Of a DNA stretch of 64,000 bases, positions 17,103 through 26,637 are shown one piece after another. The position numbers were made by a program, and so were the translations under genes. A model generated the notes under the pieces. That model saw only the letters and a list, made by a program, of their open reading frames with translations. It made no database searches and was not told the origin of the DNA. The DNA is taken from positions 2,294,001-2,358,000 of the forward strand of contig NZ_JBODJB010000001.1 of assembly GCF_050611725.1 (NCBI RefSeq), read 5' to 3'. Numbering within the stretch: position 1 is the first letter of the stretch; every line of letters starts with the position of its first letter. Source of the stretch: Ferruginibacter sp050611725. GTDB taxonomy: Bacteria > Bacteroidota > Bacteroidia > Chitinophagales > Chitinophagaceae.

Positions 17103-17629
17103 TTAGCGGAATACATGGTGGCAGACGAATCAGTCCTCCTGCAGAAATGCCCTACACCAGGCCAACAACAGACATTGCAAAAGAAGGTCTATTCAATATC
17201 ATTCAAAATAACCTGGAGATAGAATCGTTAAAAACGCTTGACCTTTTCGGCGGCACCGGCTGTATCAGTTATGAATTGGCCAGCAGGGGAGCACAGGACC
17301 TGACGATCGTTGAAAAAGACACGAAGATGTATGAATTCATAAAGAAGACATCAAAAGAACTCGAGTTGGAAAATTTTAAATTGATCAAGGGAGAAGTATT
17401 CAAATTTATTGAAACTTGTGGCGAACAATTCGATTTTATTTTTGCAGGGCCACCTTATGCACTGGGCACCATTGACGATCTTCCATTGAAAATATTTGAA
17501 CGAAAATTACTTAAACCCGGAGGTTGGTTTGTATTAGAGCACACTCCCAGAAATGATTACAAAAAATTTGATCATTATAAAACAGAACGTAACTACGGTA
17601 CAACAATCTTTTCTATCTTTATCCAATGA
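17093..17629 (+). CDS. rsmD: 16S rRNA (guanine966-N2)-methyltransferase
   Basis: 178-residue SAM-dependent methyltransferase for G966 of 16S rRNA. N-terminus MRIISGIHGGRRISPP and RPTTDIAKEGLFNII are diagnostic. SAM motif I reads LDLFGGTGCISYELASRG. Motif IV reads FIFAGPPYALG, with Gly where the usual [D/N/S]PPY catalytic acidic or amide residue would be. The gene overlaps DUF3822 by ten bases and is followed after 17 bases by the formyl-THF cyclo-ligase, so all three are probably one transcript with lpxK. Confidence 0.92.
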   Translation: MRIISGIHGGRRISPPAEMPYTRPTTDIAKEGLFNIIQNNLEIESLKTLDLFGGTGCISYELASRGAQDLTIVEKDTKMYEFIKKTSKELELENFKLIKGEVFKFIETCGEQFDFIFAGPPYALGTIDDLPLKIFERKLLKPGGWFVLEHTPRNDYKKFDHYKTERNYGTTIFSIFIQ

Positions 17630-17646
17630 AAACAAGCTAATAAACG

Positions 17647-18216
17647 GTGGCAATAAAAAAAGAAATACGAAATATTTATAAAGAGAAAAGAACCAAACTT
17701 TTATCGAATGCGATCAATAAAATGGATGATCTGATGTTGATACAATTTCAGCAATTGCCCATTGAAATCCCATCGATCATAATGACCTACGCACCGTTGG
17801 AAGATCTCAAAGAGTTTAATCCGCAGTTGATCACAGATTATTGTTTTTTCAAAAATCCCAATCAGACATTATTATATCCTGTTATCGGAAGCAATGATGA
17901 ATTGTTAAGTGTTGTTGTAAATGATAACACTACTTTTGAAAAAAATAAATACGGCATAGATGAGCCTACTGACGGCATTGATATTTTCGCTGAAGAGATC
18001 GATCTCGTGATTGTACCTCTATTGGCTTTTGACAAAAGTGGGTACAGAGTCGGTTACGGAAAAGGCTACTATGATAAATTTTTAAAAGAATGTCGCTCTA
18101 ATGTTATAAAGATAGGCTTCAGTTATTTTCCACCAATACCAATGATTGAAGATGTAAATGCTTTTGATGTGAAATTAGATTATTGTGTAACGCCGGAAAC
18201 ATTTTACGAATTCTAA
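17647..18216 (+). CDS. 5-formyltetrahydrofolate cyclo-ligase
   Basis: Converts 5-formyl-THF and ATP to 5,10-methenyl-THF, salvaging folate. 189 residues, starting at GTG 17647. The N-terminal IKKEIRNIYKEKRTKL provides the basic nucleotide-binding helix, and the hallmark GYRVGYGKGYYDKFL is intact at about residues 135-150. It sits 17 bases after rsmD and six bases before lpxK. Confidence 0.93.
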   Translation: MAIKKEIRNIYKEKRTKLLSNAINKMDDLMLIQFQQLPIEIPSIIMTYAPLEDLKEFNPQLITDYCFFKNPNQTLLYPVIGSNDELLSVVVNDNTTFEKNKYGIDEPTDGIDIFAEEIDLVIVPLLAFDKSGYRVGYGKGYYDKFLKECRSNVIKIGFSYFPPIPMIEDVNAFDVKLDYCVTPETFYEF

Positions 18217-18222
18217 TTACAT

Positions 18223-19290
18223 ATGCTTAAAAGCTTCAGATATCTTTTCTTACCATTCTCCCTTATTTATGGCGGAATTATTGGCATAAGGAATTGGTTA
18301 TTCAATAAGAACTATCTCAAATCTTCCACCTTTAATTTCCCGATCATTTGTGTAGGTAATTTAGCAGTAGGGGGCACTGGCAAAACACCGATGACTGAGT
18401 ATCTGATAACAATTTTAAAAGATCGATATAAAGTAGCAACACTTAGCAGAGGCTATAAAAGAAAAACAAAAGGGTTTGGTATTGCTAATAAAGAAACTAC
18501 TGCTTTGGAAATTGGCGATGAACCAATGCAGTTCCATCAAAAGTTTCCTGATGTTACTGTAGCGGTTGGAGAAGAAAGATTAGTAGCTATTCCGCAATTG
18601 CTGCATGAAAAACCCGATACACAGGTGATTGTATTGGATGATGCGTTTCAACACAGAAGTGTAAATGCAGGATTAAATATTTTATTGACCGATTTTCGAG
18701 ATCTGTATACAAGAGATTTTTTAGTACCCGCCGGAAATCTTCGTGATATAAGAAGCAGTGCCAAAAGAGCACATATTATCATTGTTACAAAATGTAAATC
18801 CGATCTGAGTAATGTTGAAAGACAGAAGATCATTGATGAACTGGATCCATTATCCGGCCAAAAAATATTCTTTACCGAAATAAATTATGGTACACCGTAT
18901 CATTTGTTTTCAAAAGCAAGCAAGCCAATTGCAAAAGAAACTGATGTAATGCTGGTATGTGGTATAGCTAATCCGAATCCCTTAAAAGCCTATTTGACCG
19001 AACAAGTACATACCTATGATATGCTACGTTTTGCTGATCATCATATTTTTAAAATGGATGATCTGCATGATATCATCAATCAGTTTGAAAAAATGCAATC
19101 TTCAGATAAAATTATTTTAACTACGGAAAAAGATGCGGTGCGGTTACAAAAATTTGAGAAAGAGTTGAAAGATTTTCCAATATACGTTTTACCTATAAAA
19201 CATAGTTTTTTGTTTGATGATGCTGAAAATTTCAATAGTAATGTTATTAATTTCATCAACGCATACAATAAAAACAAACATGGTAATTAA
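18223..19290 (+). CDS. lpxK: Tetraacyldisaccharide 4'-kinase
   Basis: Inner-membrane-associated kinase phosphorylating the 4' position of the lipid A precursor; its presence supports an LPS-bearing outer membrane. 355 residues. Walker A is VGNLAVGGTGKTPMTEYL, preceded by an N-terminal hydrophobic segment (YLFLPFSLIYGGIIGIRNW). VLDDAFQHRSV holds the conserved DD-x-x-QHR catalytic region. It is the last gene of the DUF3822-rsmD-cyclo-ligase-lpxK run. Confidence 0.95.
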   Translation: MLKSFRYLFLPFSLIYGGIIGIRNWLFNKNYLKSSTFNFPIICVGNLAVGGTGKTPMTEYLITILKDRYKVATLSRGYKRKTKGFGIANKETTALEIGDEPMQFHQKFPDVTVAVGEERLVAIPQLLHEKPDTQVIVLDDAFQHRSVNAGLNILLTDFRDLYTRDFLVPAGNLRDIRSSAKRAHIIIVTKCKSDLSNVERQKIIDELDPLSGQKIFFTEINYGTPYHLFSKASKPIAKETDVMLVCGIANPNPLKAYLTEQVHTYDMLRFADHHIFKMDDLHDIINQFEKMQSSDKIILTTEKDAVRLQKFEKELKDFPIYVLPIKHSFLFDDAENFNSNVINFINAYNKNKHGN

Positions 19291-19342
19291 ACCTATTGTG
19301 TTAAGCAGAGTCTAAAGTTTTTTATTAAAGCCATTGAAAATA

Positions 19343-20401
19343 ATGAAGAAAGTAATTACTATTCTGCTATTGCTTACTCTTATAGTAGTGTTTCAATTTT
19401 GTTCAAAAAAAGATGACACTGCAACAGTCTTGGAGCCTGTATTACCATCAACCCCTTACAACTATGTAGTTAGTTACCCAACGCATATTCAGGTTGCCCT
19501 AGCAACTAACGACAATACACCGCCAGATAATCAACTTACAAATGATGGCGCAACTTTAGGAAGAGTATTATTCTATGATACTAAACTCAGTAAAAACAAT
19601 ACTGTTAGCTGCGGAAGTTGCCATAAACAAGAATTTGCTTTTGATGATAATGTACAATTCAGCAAAGGTTTTGAAGGAGGGTTTACAACAAGAAACTCTA
19701 TGTCTTTATTAAATGAACGTTTTTATAAAAACGGGAAAATGTTTTGGGATGAAAGAGCACTAACGCTAGAAAAACAAGCATTGCAGCCTATACAAAACCA
19801 TATAGAAATGGGTTTGACCTTAGCTGAGTTAGAAACAAAAGTGAAAGCACAATCTTATTACCCGGCATTGTTTCAAAAAGCATTTGGAAGCACCGATATT
19901 GATTCTATAAAAATTGCTAAAGCCATTGCTCAATTTGAGAGAAGTATTGTTACTTATCAGTCAAAATATGATCAAGTAAAAGCAGGTACAGCAAGTTTTA
20001 CTACTTTAGAAGAACAAGGAGAACAGTTATTTTTGAATGCAACCGGTCCGGGTGGTAGTACAAATACTTGTGCAACCTGTCATGCTCCTCCAATGTTTAT
20101 TAAAAGTAACGCTCCGGGGTTTTCAATTACAGATGCTGGTGATACTACAGGTATAAACGGTGTAAATAAATTCAAATCCGGTTCATTAAGAAATATAGGA
20201 AATCGTGTGAATTTATTTCATACAGGAACTGTTTCCAATTTAACAGCCATGTTAACTGCCGGGGCGCCTGGCACCGGTACAACTCTAATCAAAGCACATT
20301 CTGTAGCACCGGGAGATGTAGAAAAATTATTGGCATTTTTGAATACACTGACAGATAATACAATTATTACTGAAGAGAAATTTTCGAACCCGTTTAAATA
20401 G
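19343..20401 (+). CDS. Di-haem cytochrome-c peroxidase, lipoprotein
   Basis: 352 residues from ATG 19343 (an in-frame TTG lies three codons earlier). A lipoprotein signal with Cys at about residue 20 (VVFQFCSKK) anchors it to a periplasm-facing membrane. Two c-type haem sites are present: CGSCH near residue 90 and CATCH near residue 250, in the order of the CcpA/MauG superfamily. Conserved WDERALTLEKQALQPIQN lies between them, and FKSGSLRNI precedes the C-terminal part. Expected to reduce H2O2 with electrons from a small cytochrome, though MauG-type oxidation is possible. The gene stands 52 bases after lpxK and ends before an inverted repeat. Confidence 0.92.
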   Translation: MKKVITILLLLTLIVVFQFCSKKDDTATVLEPVLPSTPYNYVVSYPTHIQVALATNDNTPPDNQLTNDGATLGRVLFYDTKLSKNNTVSCGSCHKQEFAFDDNVQFSKGFEGGFTTRNSMSLLNERFYKNGKMFWDERALTLEKQALQPIQNHIEMGLTLAELETKVKAQSYYPALFQKAFGSTDIDSIKIAKAIAQFERSIVTYQSKYDQVKAGTASFTTLEEQGEQLFLNATGPGGSTNTCATCHAPPMFIKSNAPGFSITDAGDTTGINGVNKFKSGSLRNIGNRVNLFHTGTVSNLTAMLTAGAPGTGTTLIKAHSVAPGDVEKLLAFLNTLTDNTIITEEKFSNPFK

Positions 20402-20420
20402 GTGAGAGGATGCTGTTAAA

Positions 20421-20490
20421 GAGATTCACCGAGTTGACCAGAAAGGAAGATTGAGATGTTTTTTAAGTGAAGAATCTCTCTGTGAAACTC
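20421..20490. repeat. Inverted repeat in a convergent intergenic region
   Basis: GAGATTCACCGAG (20421-20433) pairs with CTCTGTGAAACTC (20478-20490) at 11 of 13 positions. The CTCTGTGAAACTCCGT wording resembles a dispersed intergenic repeat I recall in related genomes. It lies between convergent genes ending at 20401 and 20524. Confidence 0.45.
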
Positions 20491-20523
20491 CGTATTTCTT
20501 TGTTCATCTTTCTGAAATAGATA

Positions 20524-21855
20524 TTATTTCGCTACGGCGATCTTAATTTTCTTGCCCTTTATCTTTTCATCCTTAATCAACTCCAGCATCTCACCAACTT
20601 TCAACTTACGTACAGCCGCAAACGAACAGAAATCTTTTACTTCGATCAAACCAATATCATCTTTTTTTAATAATCCTTTGTTGGATAAGAAACCAACGAT
20701 ATCGATCTTATTCACTTTATCTTTTTTGCCGGCAGCAATGAATAGGGTGCTCCATTTTGGCTTTTCGGGCAATTCCAATCTTTCAGGCAATTCAAAATGT
20801 TCAACTTTATCGGTGATGTATGCAGGTAATTTTTCCTCTTCCGATAGAATTAAAACCGCTTTACCACCTGCTTCCATACGTGCTGTACGGCCGTTTCTAT
20901 GTGTGTAAACATCAGGCGTTGGTGGCAAATGATAGTGGACAATGTATTTAATATCCGGAATATCTAAACCACGGGAAGCAAGATCAGTTGTAACCAATAC
21001 ATTGGATGTGCCGTTCTTAAATTTACACATCGCAGTTTCACGGTCACGTTGCTCCATACCACCGTGGTAGAAAACATTTACAATGCCTTTCTCTTTTAAT
21101 AGTTGACTGGTACGTTCTACAGATTCTCTGTGATTACAAAATACAATGGTTGATTTATTGCCAATAGAACAGATCAGTCTGAATAAGGTATCAGATTTAT
21201 CTTTTTCAGGAGAGAAAACCGTTCTTACCACCAGTTCATCAATTTCTTCTTTTTCAATGAGATTGGAGAAACTTAGTCTCACAGGATCGCTTACACCAAT
21301 AAAATCCGGTATGCCGACAGCCTGTGTGGCAGATGTAAGGATCCGTTTCTTAACATTCGGTAAAGAACCGATGATAAACGACATTTCTTCCTGGAAACCC
21401 AGTTCCATGGTTTTGTCGAATTCGTCCAGCACAAGCGTTGTAATATTATCTACAGCAAAATTATTACGGCGAATATGGTCGGCTACACGGCCGGCTGTGC
21501 CAATAATTACCGCCGGCGACTGTACCAGGTTATTTTCCTCAATTTCTCTTTTATGGCCGCCATAGCAGCAGGTAACTTTATAACCGGTGCCCATTTTTCT
21601 GAAAACTTCATCGATCTGTATCGCTAATTCCCTGGACGGAACCAATATCAATGCCTGTACAGATTTGATATCACGACTCAGGCCATGAACCACCGGCAAC
21701 AAAAACCCAAGGGTTTTACCCGAACCTGTCGAGGATAAGATAATCACCGAATCATTTTCTTCCACAGCTTTTACCGAAGCTATTTGCATTTCGTTTAAAG
21801 CTTCAATTTTTAGGTTGGAGAGAATTTTTTCGGTAGGTGTGTTTGTGTTGTGCAT
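20524..21855 (-). CDS. DEAD-box-type RNA helicase, DbpA-like
   Basis: 443-residue ATP-dependent RNA helicase, probably acting on the large ribosomal subunit. Motif I is SSTGSGKTLGF, motif II reads LVLDEFDK (DEFD in place of DEAD), motif III LTSATQAV, and motif VI HRNGRTARM. The last 70 residues (KVNKIDIVGFLSNKGL through IKGKKIKIAVAK) form the DbpA-type RNA-binding domain that targets 23S rRNA helix 92. A CAAAGATA (minus-strand TATCTTTG) at 21957-21964 may be its promoter. Confidence 0.92.
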   Translation of the reverse strand: MHNTNTPTEKILSNLKIEALNEMQIASVKAVEENDSVIILSSTGSGKTLGFLLPVVHGLSRDIKSVQALILVPSRELAIQIDEVFRKMGTGYKVTCCYGGHKREIEENNLVQSPAVIIGTAGRVADHIRRNNFAVDNITTLVLDEFDKTMELGFQEEMSFIIGSLPNVKKRILTSATQAVGIPDFIGVSDPVRLSFSNLIEKEEIDELVVRTVFSPEKDKSDTLFRLICSIGNKSTIVFCNHRESVERTSQLLKEKGIVNVFYHGGMEQRDRETAMCKFKNGTSNVLVTTDLASRGLDIPDIKYIVHYHLPPTPDVYTHRNGRTARMEAGGKAVLILSEEEKLPAYITDKVEHFELPERLELPEKPKWSTLFIAAGKKDKVNKIDIVGFLSNKGLLKKDDIGLIEVKDFCSFAAVRKLKVGEMLELIKDEKIKGKKIKIAVAK

Positions 21856-21987
21856 TTCAGCAAAAGTAAGTTATAAATAATAAAGGAGGTCTCGACTACA
21901 ATTAATCAAGACTAACTAATAGTATATCAATGATATTGGGTTGAGTTATGGCATAACAAAGATAATACATTTTGCCTATAATTAATA

Positions 21988-23208
21988 TTATGTTAAGTAA
22001 AGTAAAATAATTAATATGGTTACTATTGCAGTTGTCAATTTCTTTAATAGTGTATTATACCTCCTAACCTGCGTAGGTTGTTTGAGAATCTTATAATTCC
22101 CTATCAACAACTTCACAGCTTCGATCTTCAAATTCTTATTAGCTTTCGGAGATCTATCTGCCACCTCTTTCAAATATGCGTTGGATTTAATGAGAAAGGA
22201 AGAAATATTTGTTCCGGGCTTTTCCTTTTGCGTATCCACTGCTTTATTGATATAGAATTTACCAAAAAGTAATTTAGCAGCTACATCAGTCTTATTAGTT
22301 TTTAAGTAATCTTTTAAAGTAGATTCCAGTGATTTTACCCAAGTTGCTTTTTCAGTTACAGATAAAGAATCTGTAGGATTAGTATATAAATAATTAAATA
22401 AGTCCTGGCAAAATGTAAGTTTGTATTTAGGCTCATCCAGTGTTTTATTTTTTATCAAGTGGTGATAAAACAATAAAACCGGCTTTAAATCTCCTTTATT
22501 TCTGTGAAAATCTATAAGGTTCAAATAACCATAATTCGATCTAGGAAACGCTTTCACAAATTTTATGGTATAGCTCATCAAAGTAGCCGATTCTCCTTTC
22601 TGTCTGTAATGATACAATAACCATTGATAAATAGGTTCAAAATCAGTCCTTCTAATCCCAAGATCTGCTATCCGCTTACTGTAATAAAAGGCTTCCGGCT
22701 CATCCTCTGCATATATCGCCGCCTTTGCTGAATATAATAAATTAGTTGTGTCAATCTTCAGTAATTGTTTGTTACGATTAATGAAAGCCATTACATCTGC
22801 GGCTTTTTTAAAGCTTTTCAAAGCCCGGGCATAATCAGTTTTATCCTGCTTTTCAGTACCGGCATTAAAAAAAGCTACACCATCATTGGTGTAGCCTTCA
22901 TAAATTTTATAAGCCGTTGAGTCGGTTGTTAGCGATACAGGATAGTCCGCATAAGCAGTTTTCAAAGCTTCAAATGCTTCTTTTTTCGGATCAGCCACCA
23001 GATCTTTATACTTTGCGTCTACACTGATCGACTGGTAAATTTTTGCTTTCAGCAACCAGGCTTCTGTTGTGGCCGTAGTATCCTCCAATATCAGATCCAA
23101 TGCCCTCCCTAACTCATTCCGCTGCCATAAATGGCGGGCAGAATCAAGGTTTTGAGCCTCCATCGTACCCCAAAATAACAACGATATGAGTACAAACAGT
23201 AGTCGCAT
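21988..23208 (-). CDS. Exported helical-repeat protein of unknown function
   Basis: 406 residues with a signal peptide (MRLLFVLISLLFWGTMEAQ) and TPR-like helical repeats, for example TDYARALKSFKKAADVMAFI and YGYLNLIDFHRNKGDLKPVL. A hydrophobic C-terminal end (AIVTILIILLYLT) could be a membrane anchor. I do not recognise a named family. It lies downstream of gyrA on the same strand, but a hairpin separates them. Likely periplasmic, with a structural or protein-binding role. Confidence 0.75.
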   Translation of the reverse strand: MRLLFVLISLLFWGTMEAQNLDSARHLWQRNELGRALDLILEDTTATTEAWLLKAKIYQSISVDAKYKDLVADPKKEAFEALKTAYADYPVSLTTDSTAYKIYEGYTNDGVAFFNAGTEKQDKTDYARALKSFKKAADVMAFINRNKQLLKIDTTNLLYSAKAAIYAEDEPEAFYYSKRIADLGIRRTDFEPIYQWLLYHYRQKGESATLMSYTIKFVKAFPRSNYGYLNLIDFHRNKGDLKPVLLFYHHLIKNKTLDEPKYKLTFCQDLFNYLYTNPTDSLSVTEKATWVKSLESTLKDYLKTNKTDVAAKLLFGKFYINKAVDTQKEKPGTNISSFLIKSNAYLKEVADRSPKANKNLKIEAVKLLIGNYKILKQPTQVRRYNTLLKKLTTAIVTILIILLYLT

Positions 23209-23212
23209 ATTA

Positions 23213-23246
23213 TAAAAGAAGCCAAGCTTTTCAGAACTTGACTTCT
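23213..23246 (-). terminator. Probable rho-independent terminator after gyrA
   Basis: AGAAGCCAAG (23217-23226) pairs with CTTGACTTCT (23237-23246) at nine of ten positions with a 10-base loop; on the minus strand it is followed by TTTTATAAT. It lies 42 bases past the gyrA stop. Confidence 0.5.
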
Positions 23247-23287
23247 CTATATTATTTTTTATTAAATTTTAAATAACTTAATATTAC

Positions 23288-25918
23288 TTATTCATTACCA
23301 GCTTCTTCTGTCTGAGTGTCCGTATTGTCTTCGGCTGGTGATTCAGTAGCATCAGCAGCAGTTTCTCCTTCCGGTAAAACTGTTTCTTCCTCTTCGCTTT
23401 CATCTATTTGTGTGATTGCTGCTATTTCATCGCCTTCATCCAAACGGATCAGTTTAACCCCCTGTGTAGCCCTTCCTTGCGGACGAATACTTGCAACACT
23501 CATACGGATAGTGATACCGCTTACGCAGGTGATCATCAGATCCTGGTCTTCACTCACTGCTAATAAACCAACCAGGCGCCCGGTCTTTTCAGTAACGTTC
23601 AAGGTTCTTACACCTTTACCGCCACGGTTAGTGATACGGTAAACTTCTTCACCATCTTCATCGATCAGCGGAGTACGTTTACCAAATCCTTTTTCACTCA
23701 CCACCATAATCGTCTTGGTCTTATCTTCCCTGTTCACACAGGCCATACCTATAACTTCATCTGTAGCATCATCTACCTCAATTCCATACACCCCAATACC
23801 ACCACGACCGGTACTGCGTACTTTTTCTTCAGGGAAACGGATAGCACGGCCGCTCTTAACAGCCATCATGATCTCACAATTACCATCGGTCAGTTTAGCT
23901 TCCAATAATTGATCGCCTTCCTGTATGTTGATGGCATTGATACCATTCTGACGAGGACGACTGAAATCTTCCAGATCAGTTTTCTTAATGATACCTTGTT
24001 TAGTACATAAAACGATATAATGCCCGTTCACATAATCCTTATCCTCAAAATTCTTAATATCAATGATCGCTCTCACTTTATCATCCGGCGGTATCTGGAT
24101 CATATTCTGCAGTGCTCTACCCTTACTGGTTTTATCACCTTCAGGTATTTTGTACACTTGCAGCCAGAAACATCTTCCTTTTTCTGTAAAGAATAACAAG
24201 GTATGATGTGTAGACGCTACAAATAAATGTTCGATAAAATCTTCCTGTCTTGTACTACTTCCTTTAGCACCACGTCCGCCCCTGCGCTGCTGACGGTATT
24301 CGCTAACCGAAGTACGTTTGATATAACCCAAATGAGAAATGGTTACCACCATATCTTCTTCTTCGATCAGGTCTAACATGCCAATTTCGTCGTCGGCATA
24401 AGTAATTTCAGATTTACGGGCATCCCCGAATTTAGCTTTTATCTCAGCTAATTCATCTTTGATGATCTGGTAACGCAAACCTTCATTCGCTAAAATTTCT
24501 TCCAATCTTGCAATTTCTTTCATAATCGCAGCATGCTCTTCACGGATCTTATCGATCTCCATTCCGGTCAAACGTTGCAACCTTAATTCCAATACAGCTT
24601 TCGCTTGTATTTCGGTCATACCAAACTGAGTCATCAATCCATCCTGTGCAATATTGGGTGTAGACGATTCACGGATGAGTTTAATAACCGCATCCAGATT
24701 ATCCAAAGCAATAATATAACCTTCTAAAATATGAGCTCTTTCTTTTGCTTTACGCAATTCGTATTGGGTACGACGAACAACTACTTCATGACGGAATTCG
24801 ATGAATTCACTAATCATGTCCTTCAGGTTCAATATTCTCGGACGACCTTTTACAAGGGCTACGTTATTGATACCGTAAGAAGTCTGCAGTTCAGTTAATT
24901 TGTATAATTGATTAACAATAACCTGTGCTACCCCATCTCTTTTCAGTTCAACAACAATACGAGTACCTTCTTTATTATTACTTTCATTATTTACGTCTGA
25001 TACCCCTTCAATAGCTCTGTCATTAATCAGGTCACCAATTTTTTGTGTTAGTGTATCCCTGTTTACCTGATAAGGCACATCAGTAATAACGATCTTTTCT
25101 TTACCCTTGCCATCAACCTCAATGGTTGTTTTACCTCTCAACACTACCCTACCTCTACCTGTATGAAAAGCCTGACGGATACCTTCAATACCATAGATCA
25201 CACCACCGGTTGGAAAATCAGGAGCTTTTACATGCGTAATTAACTCTTCGATTGTTATCTCACGGTTATCAATATACGCAACACAGCCATCTACCACTTC
25301 ACTTAAATTATGCGGCATCATGTTGGTAGCCATACCCACGGCAATACCACTTGATCCGTTCAATAATAATTGAGGAATTTTTGTAGGCAATACAGTTGGC
25401 TCTTTCAACGAGTCATCGAAATTCAATTGATAGTCTACCGTTTCTTTTTCAAGATCATCCAGCATGGCTTCGGAGAACTTCTCCATACGCACCTCGGTGT
25501 AACGCATAGCAGCCGGCATATCACCATCCTGACTACCGAAGTTACCTTGGCCATCGATCATTGTATAACGCATAGCCCAAGGCTGTGCCATACGCACCAT
25601 TGTATCATAAATTGCAGAGTCCCCATGCGGATGGTATTTCCCCATTACGTCCCCTACAATACGGGCACTTTTTTTATACGCTTTGTTGCTGGTATTTCCG
25701 AGTTCATACATACCGTACAAAACTCTCCTATGTACCGGTTTCAAACCATCACGTACATCCGGCAAAGCCCTTCCCACGATCACACTCATCGAGTAATCGA
25801 TATACGAAGTTTTCATTTGTTCCTCAATGTTTACCGGGATGATTTTACCTCTGTTACTGCTTGCGGCACCGTTGTTTATCGGTAATTCGCCGTCACTTAA
25901 ATGCTCGTTATTCTCCAT
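23288..25918 (-). CDS. gyrA: DNA gyrase subunit A
   Basis: 876-residue type IIA topoisomerase subunit introducing negative supercoils with GyrB. The N-terminal YIDYSMSVIVGRALPDVRDG and the active-site Tyr in AAMRYTEVRM are clear. The quinolone-resistance region reads HPHGDSAIYDTMVRMAQPWA, with the wild-type Ser and Asp at the positions equivalent to E. coli 83 and 87. The GyrA box QRRGGRGAKG marks it as gyrase and not topoisomerase IV ParC. An acidic tail of about 40 residues (EEEETVLPEGETAADA onward) ends the protein. gyrB is not in the window. Confidence 0.98.
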   Translation of the reverse strand: MENNEHLSDGELPINNGAASSNRGKIIPVNIEEQMKTSYIDYSMSVIVGRALPDVRDGLKPVHRRVLYGMYELGNTSNKAYKKSARIVGDVMGKYHPHGDSAIYDTMVRMAQPWAMRYTMIDGQGNFGSQDGDMPAAMRYTEVRMEKFSEAMLDDLEKETVDYQLNFDDSLKEPTVLPTKIPQLLLNGSSGIAVGMATNMMPHNLSEVVDGCVAYIDNREITIEELITHVKAPDFPTGGVIYGIEGIRQAFHTGRGRVVLRGKTTIEVDGKGKEKIVITDVPYQVNRDTLTQKIGDLINDRAIEGVSDVNNESNNKEGTRIVVELKRDGVAQVIVNQLYKLTELQTSYGINNVALVKGRPRILNLKDMISEFIEFRHEVVVRRTQYELRKAKERAHILEGYIIALDNLDAVIKLIRESSTPNIAQDGLMTQFGMTEIQAKAVLELRLQRLTGMEIDKIREEHAAIMKEIARLEEILANEGLRYQIIKDELAEIKAKFGDARKSEITYADDEIGMLDLIEEEDMVVTISHLGYIKRTSVSEYRQQRRGGRGAKGSSTRQEDFIEHLFVASTHHTLLFFTEKGRCFWLQVYKIPEGDKTSKGRALQNMIQIPPDDKVRAIIDIKNFEDKDYVNGHYIVLCTKQGIIKKTDLEDFSRPRQNGINAINIQEGDQLLEAKLTDGNCEIMMAVKSGRAIRFPEEKVRSTGRGGIGVYGIEVDDATDEVIGMACVNREDKTKTIMVVSEKGFGKRTPLIDEDGEEVYRITNRGGKGVRTLNVTEKTGRLVGLLAVSEDQDLMITCVSGITIRMSVASIRPQGRATQGVKLIRLDEGDEIAAITQIDESEEEETVLPEGETAADATESPAEDNTDTQTEEAGNE

Positions 25919-26159
25919 AATGTTTTAACCGAAATCGTCGGGTTGCGAATGTACCGATTTTTGGTCATTTTTAGGGTATAATTGTTAACGATTTTGGGTG
26001 TTTTTTCCCACATTTTTGGGCTTTTTGTGGACAAGGTTTTGGTATGGAAATTTGTTCCCTCATGAAGCTCCAACAATCTGTTTAAAAGAGTATTATTTTA
26101 ATTCCAACGTTTTAAATAGAATAAACTAAAATTGCATATAATCTCCTAAATTTTAATAG

Positions 26160-26558
26160 ATGTATATGGTATTGGAATGCTACGATTTACTGCAAAGAAT
26201 AGAACATCATCCTGCTATGTGGGTTGGCGAAACCAGTTTGAAAAGCATCCATAATTATACATCCGGATACTATCAGGCACTTTTAGATAATAGGCTTATA
26301 AATAAGACTGAAACAAATGACCCATTTTTTGATTGGGTAGCCAAGAAGCTAGATTATTCTTCATCTACAGCCGGTTGGGCTAATATGATATTGGCATATA
26401 GTATGGAATTTGAAACAAAAAGCATTAGCTGGGAAATCATGCTTAAAACACCTGTTACAGAGGAACAGCATATAAAATCGATCGCCACTTTTTATGAGTT
26501 ATTAAGACAGTTCAAAAATGAAACTGAAAATACTAAGACTACATCCAATTCAGTATAA
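26160..26558 (+). CDS. Small orphan protein, family not identified
   Basis: 132 residues, ATG at 26160 (a second Met is two codons on). No signal peptide or membrane segment. The N-terminus (CYDLLQRIEHHPAMWVGETS, then LKSIHNYTSGYYQAL) resembles short bacterial proteins opening with a pattern like RPxMYLGxxSLxxLxxFxxGY, some of which I associate with toxin-immunity or unknown loci; this is weak recall. It is followed by a Trp-rich middle. It stands alone between gyrA (divergent, 241 bases away) and a saccharopine dehydrogenase-like gene. Confidence 0.6.
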   Translation: MYMVLECYDLLQRIEHHPAMWVGETSLKSIHNYTSGYYQALLDNRLINKTETNDPFFDWVAKKLDYSSSTAGWANMILAYSMEFETKSISWEIMLKTPVTEEQHIKSIATFYELLRQFKNETENTKTTSNSV

Positions 26559-26637
26559 TAATCACAAATAAATGTAGGCAGTAATTAACTCTCCTATATT
26601 TACAGCCAATGCTAAAACAGTTTGTAAAACAATAATT

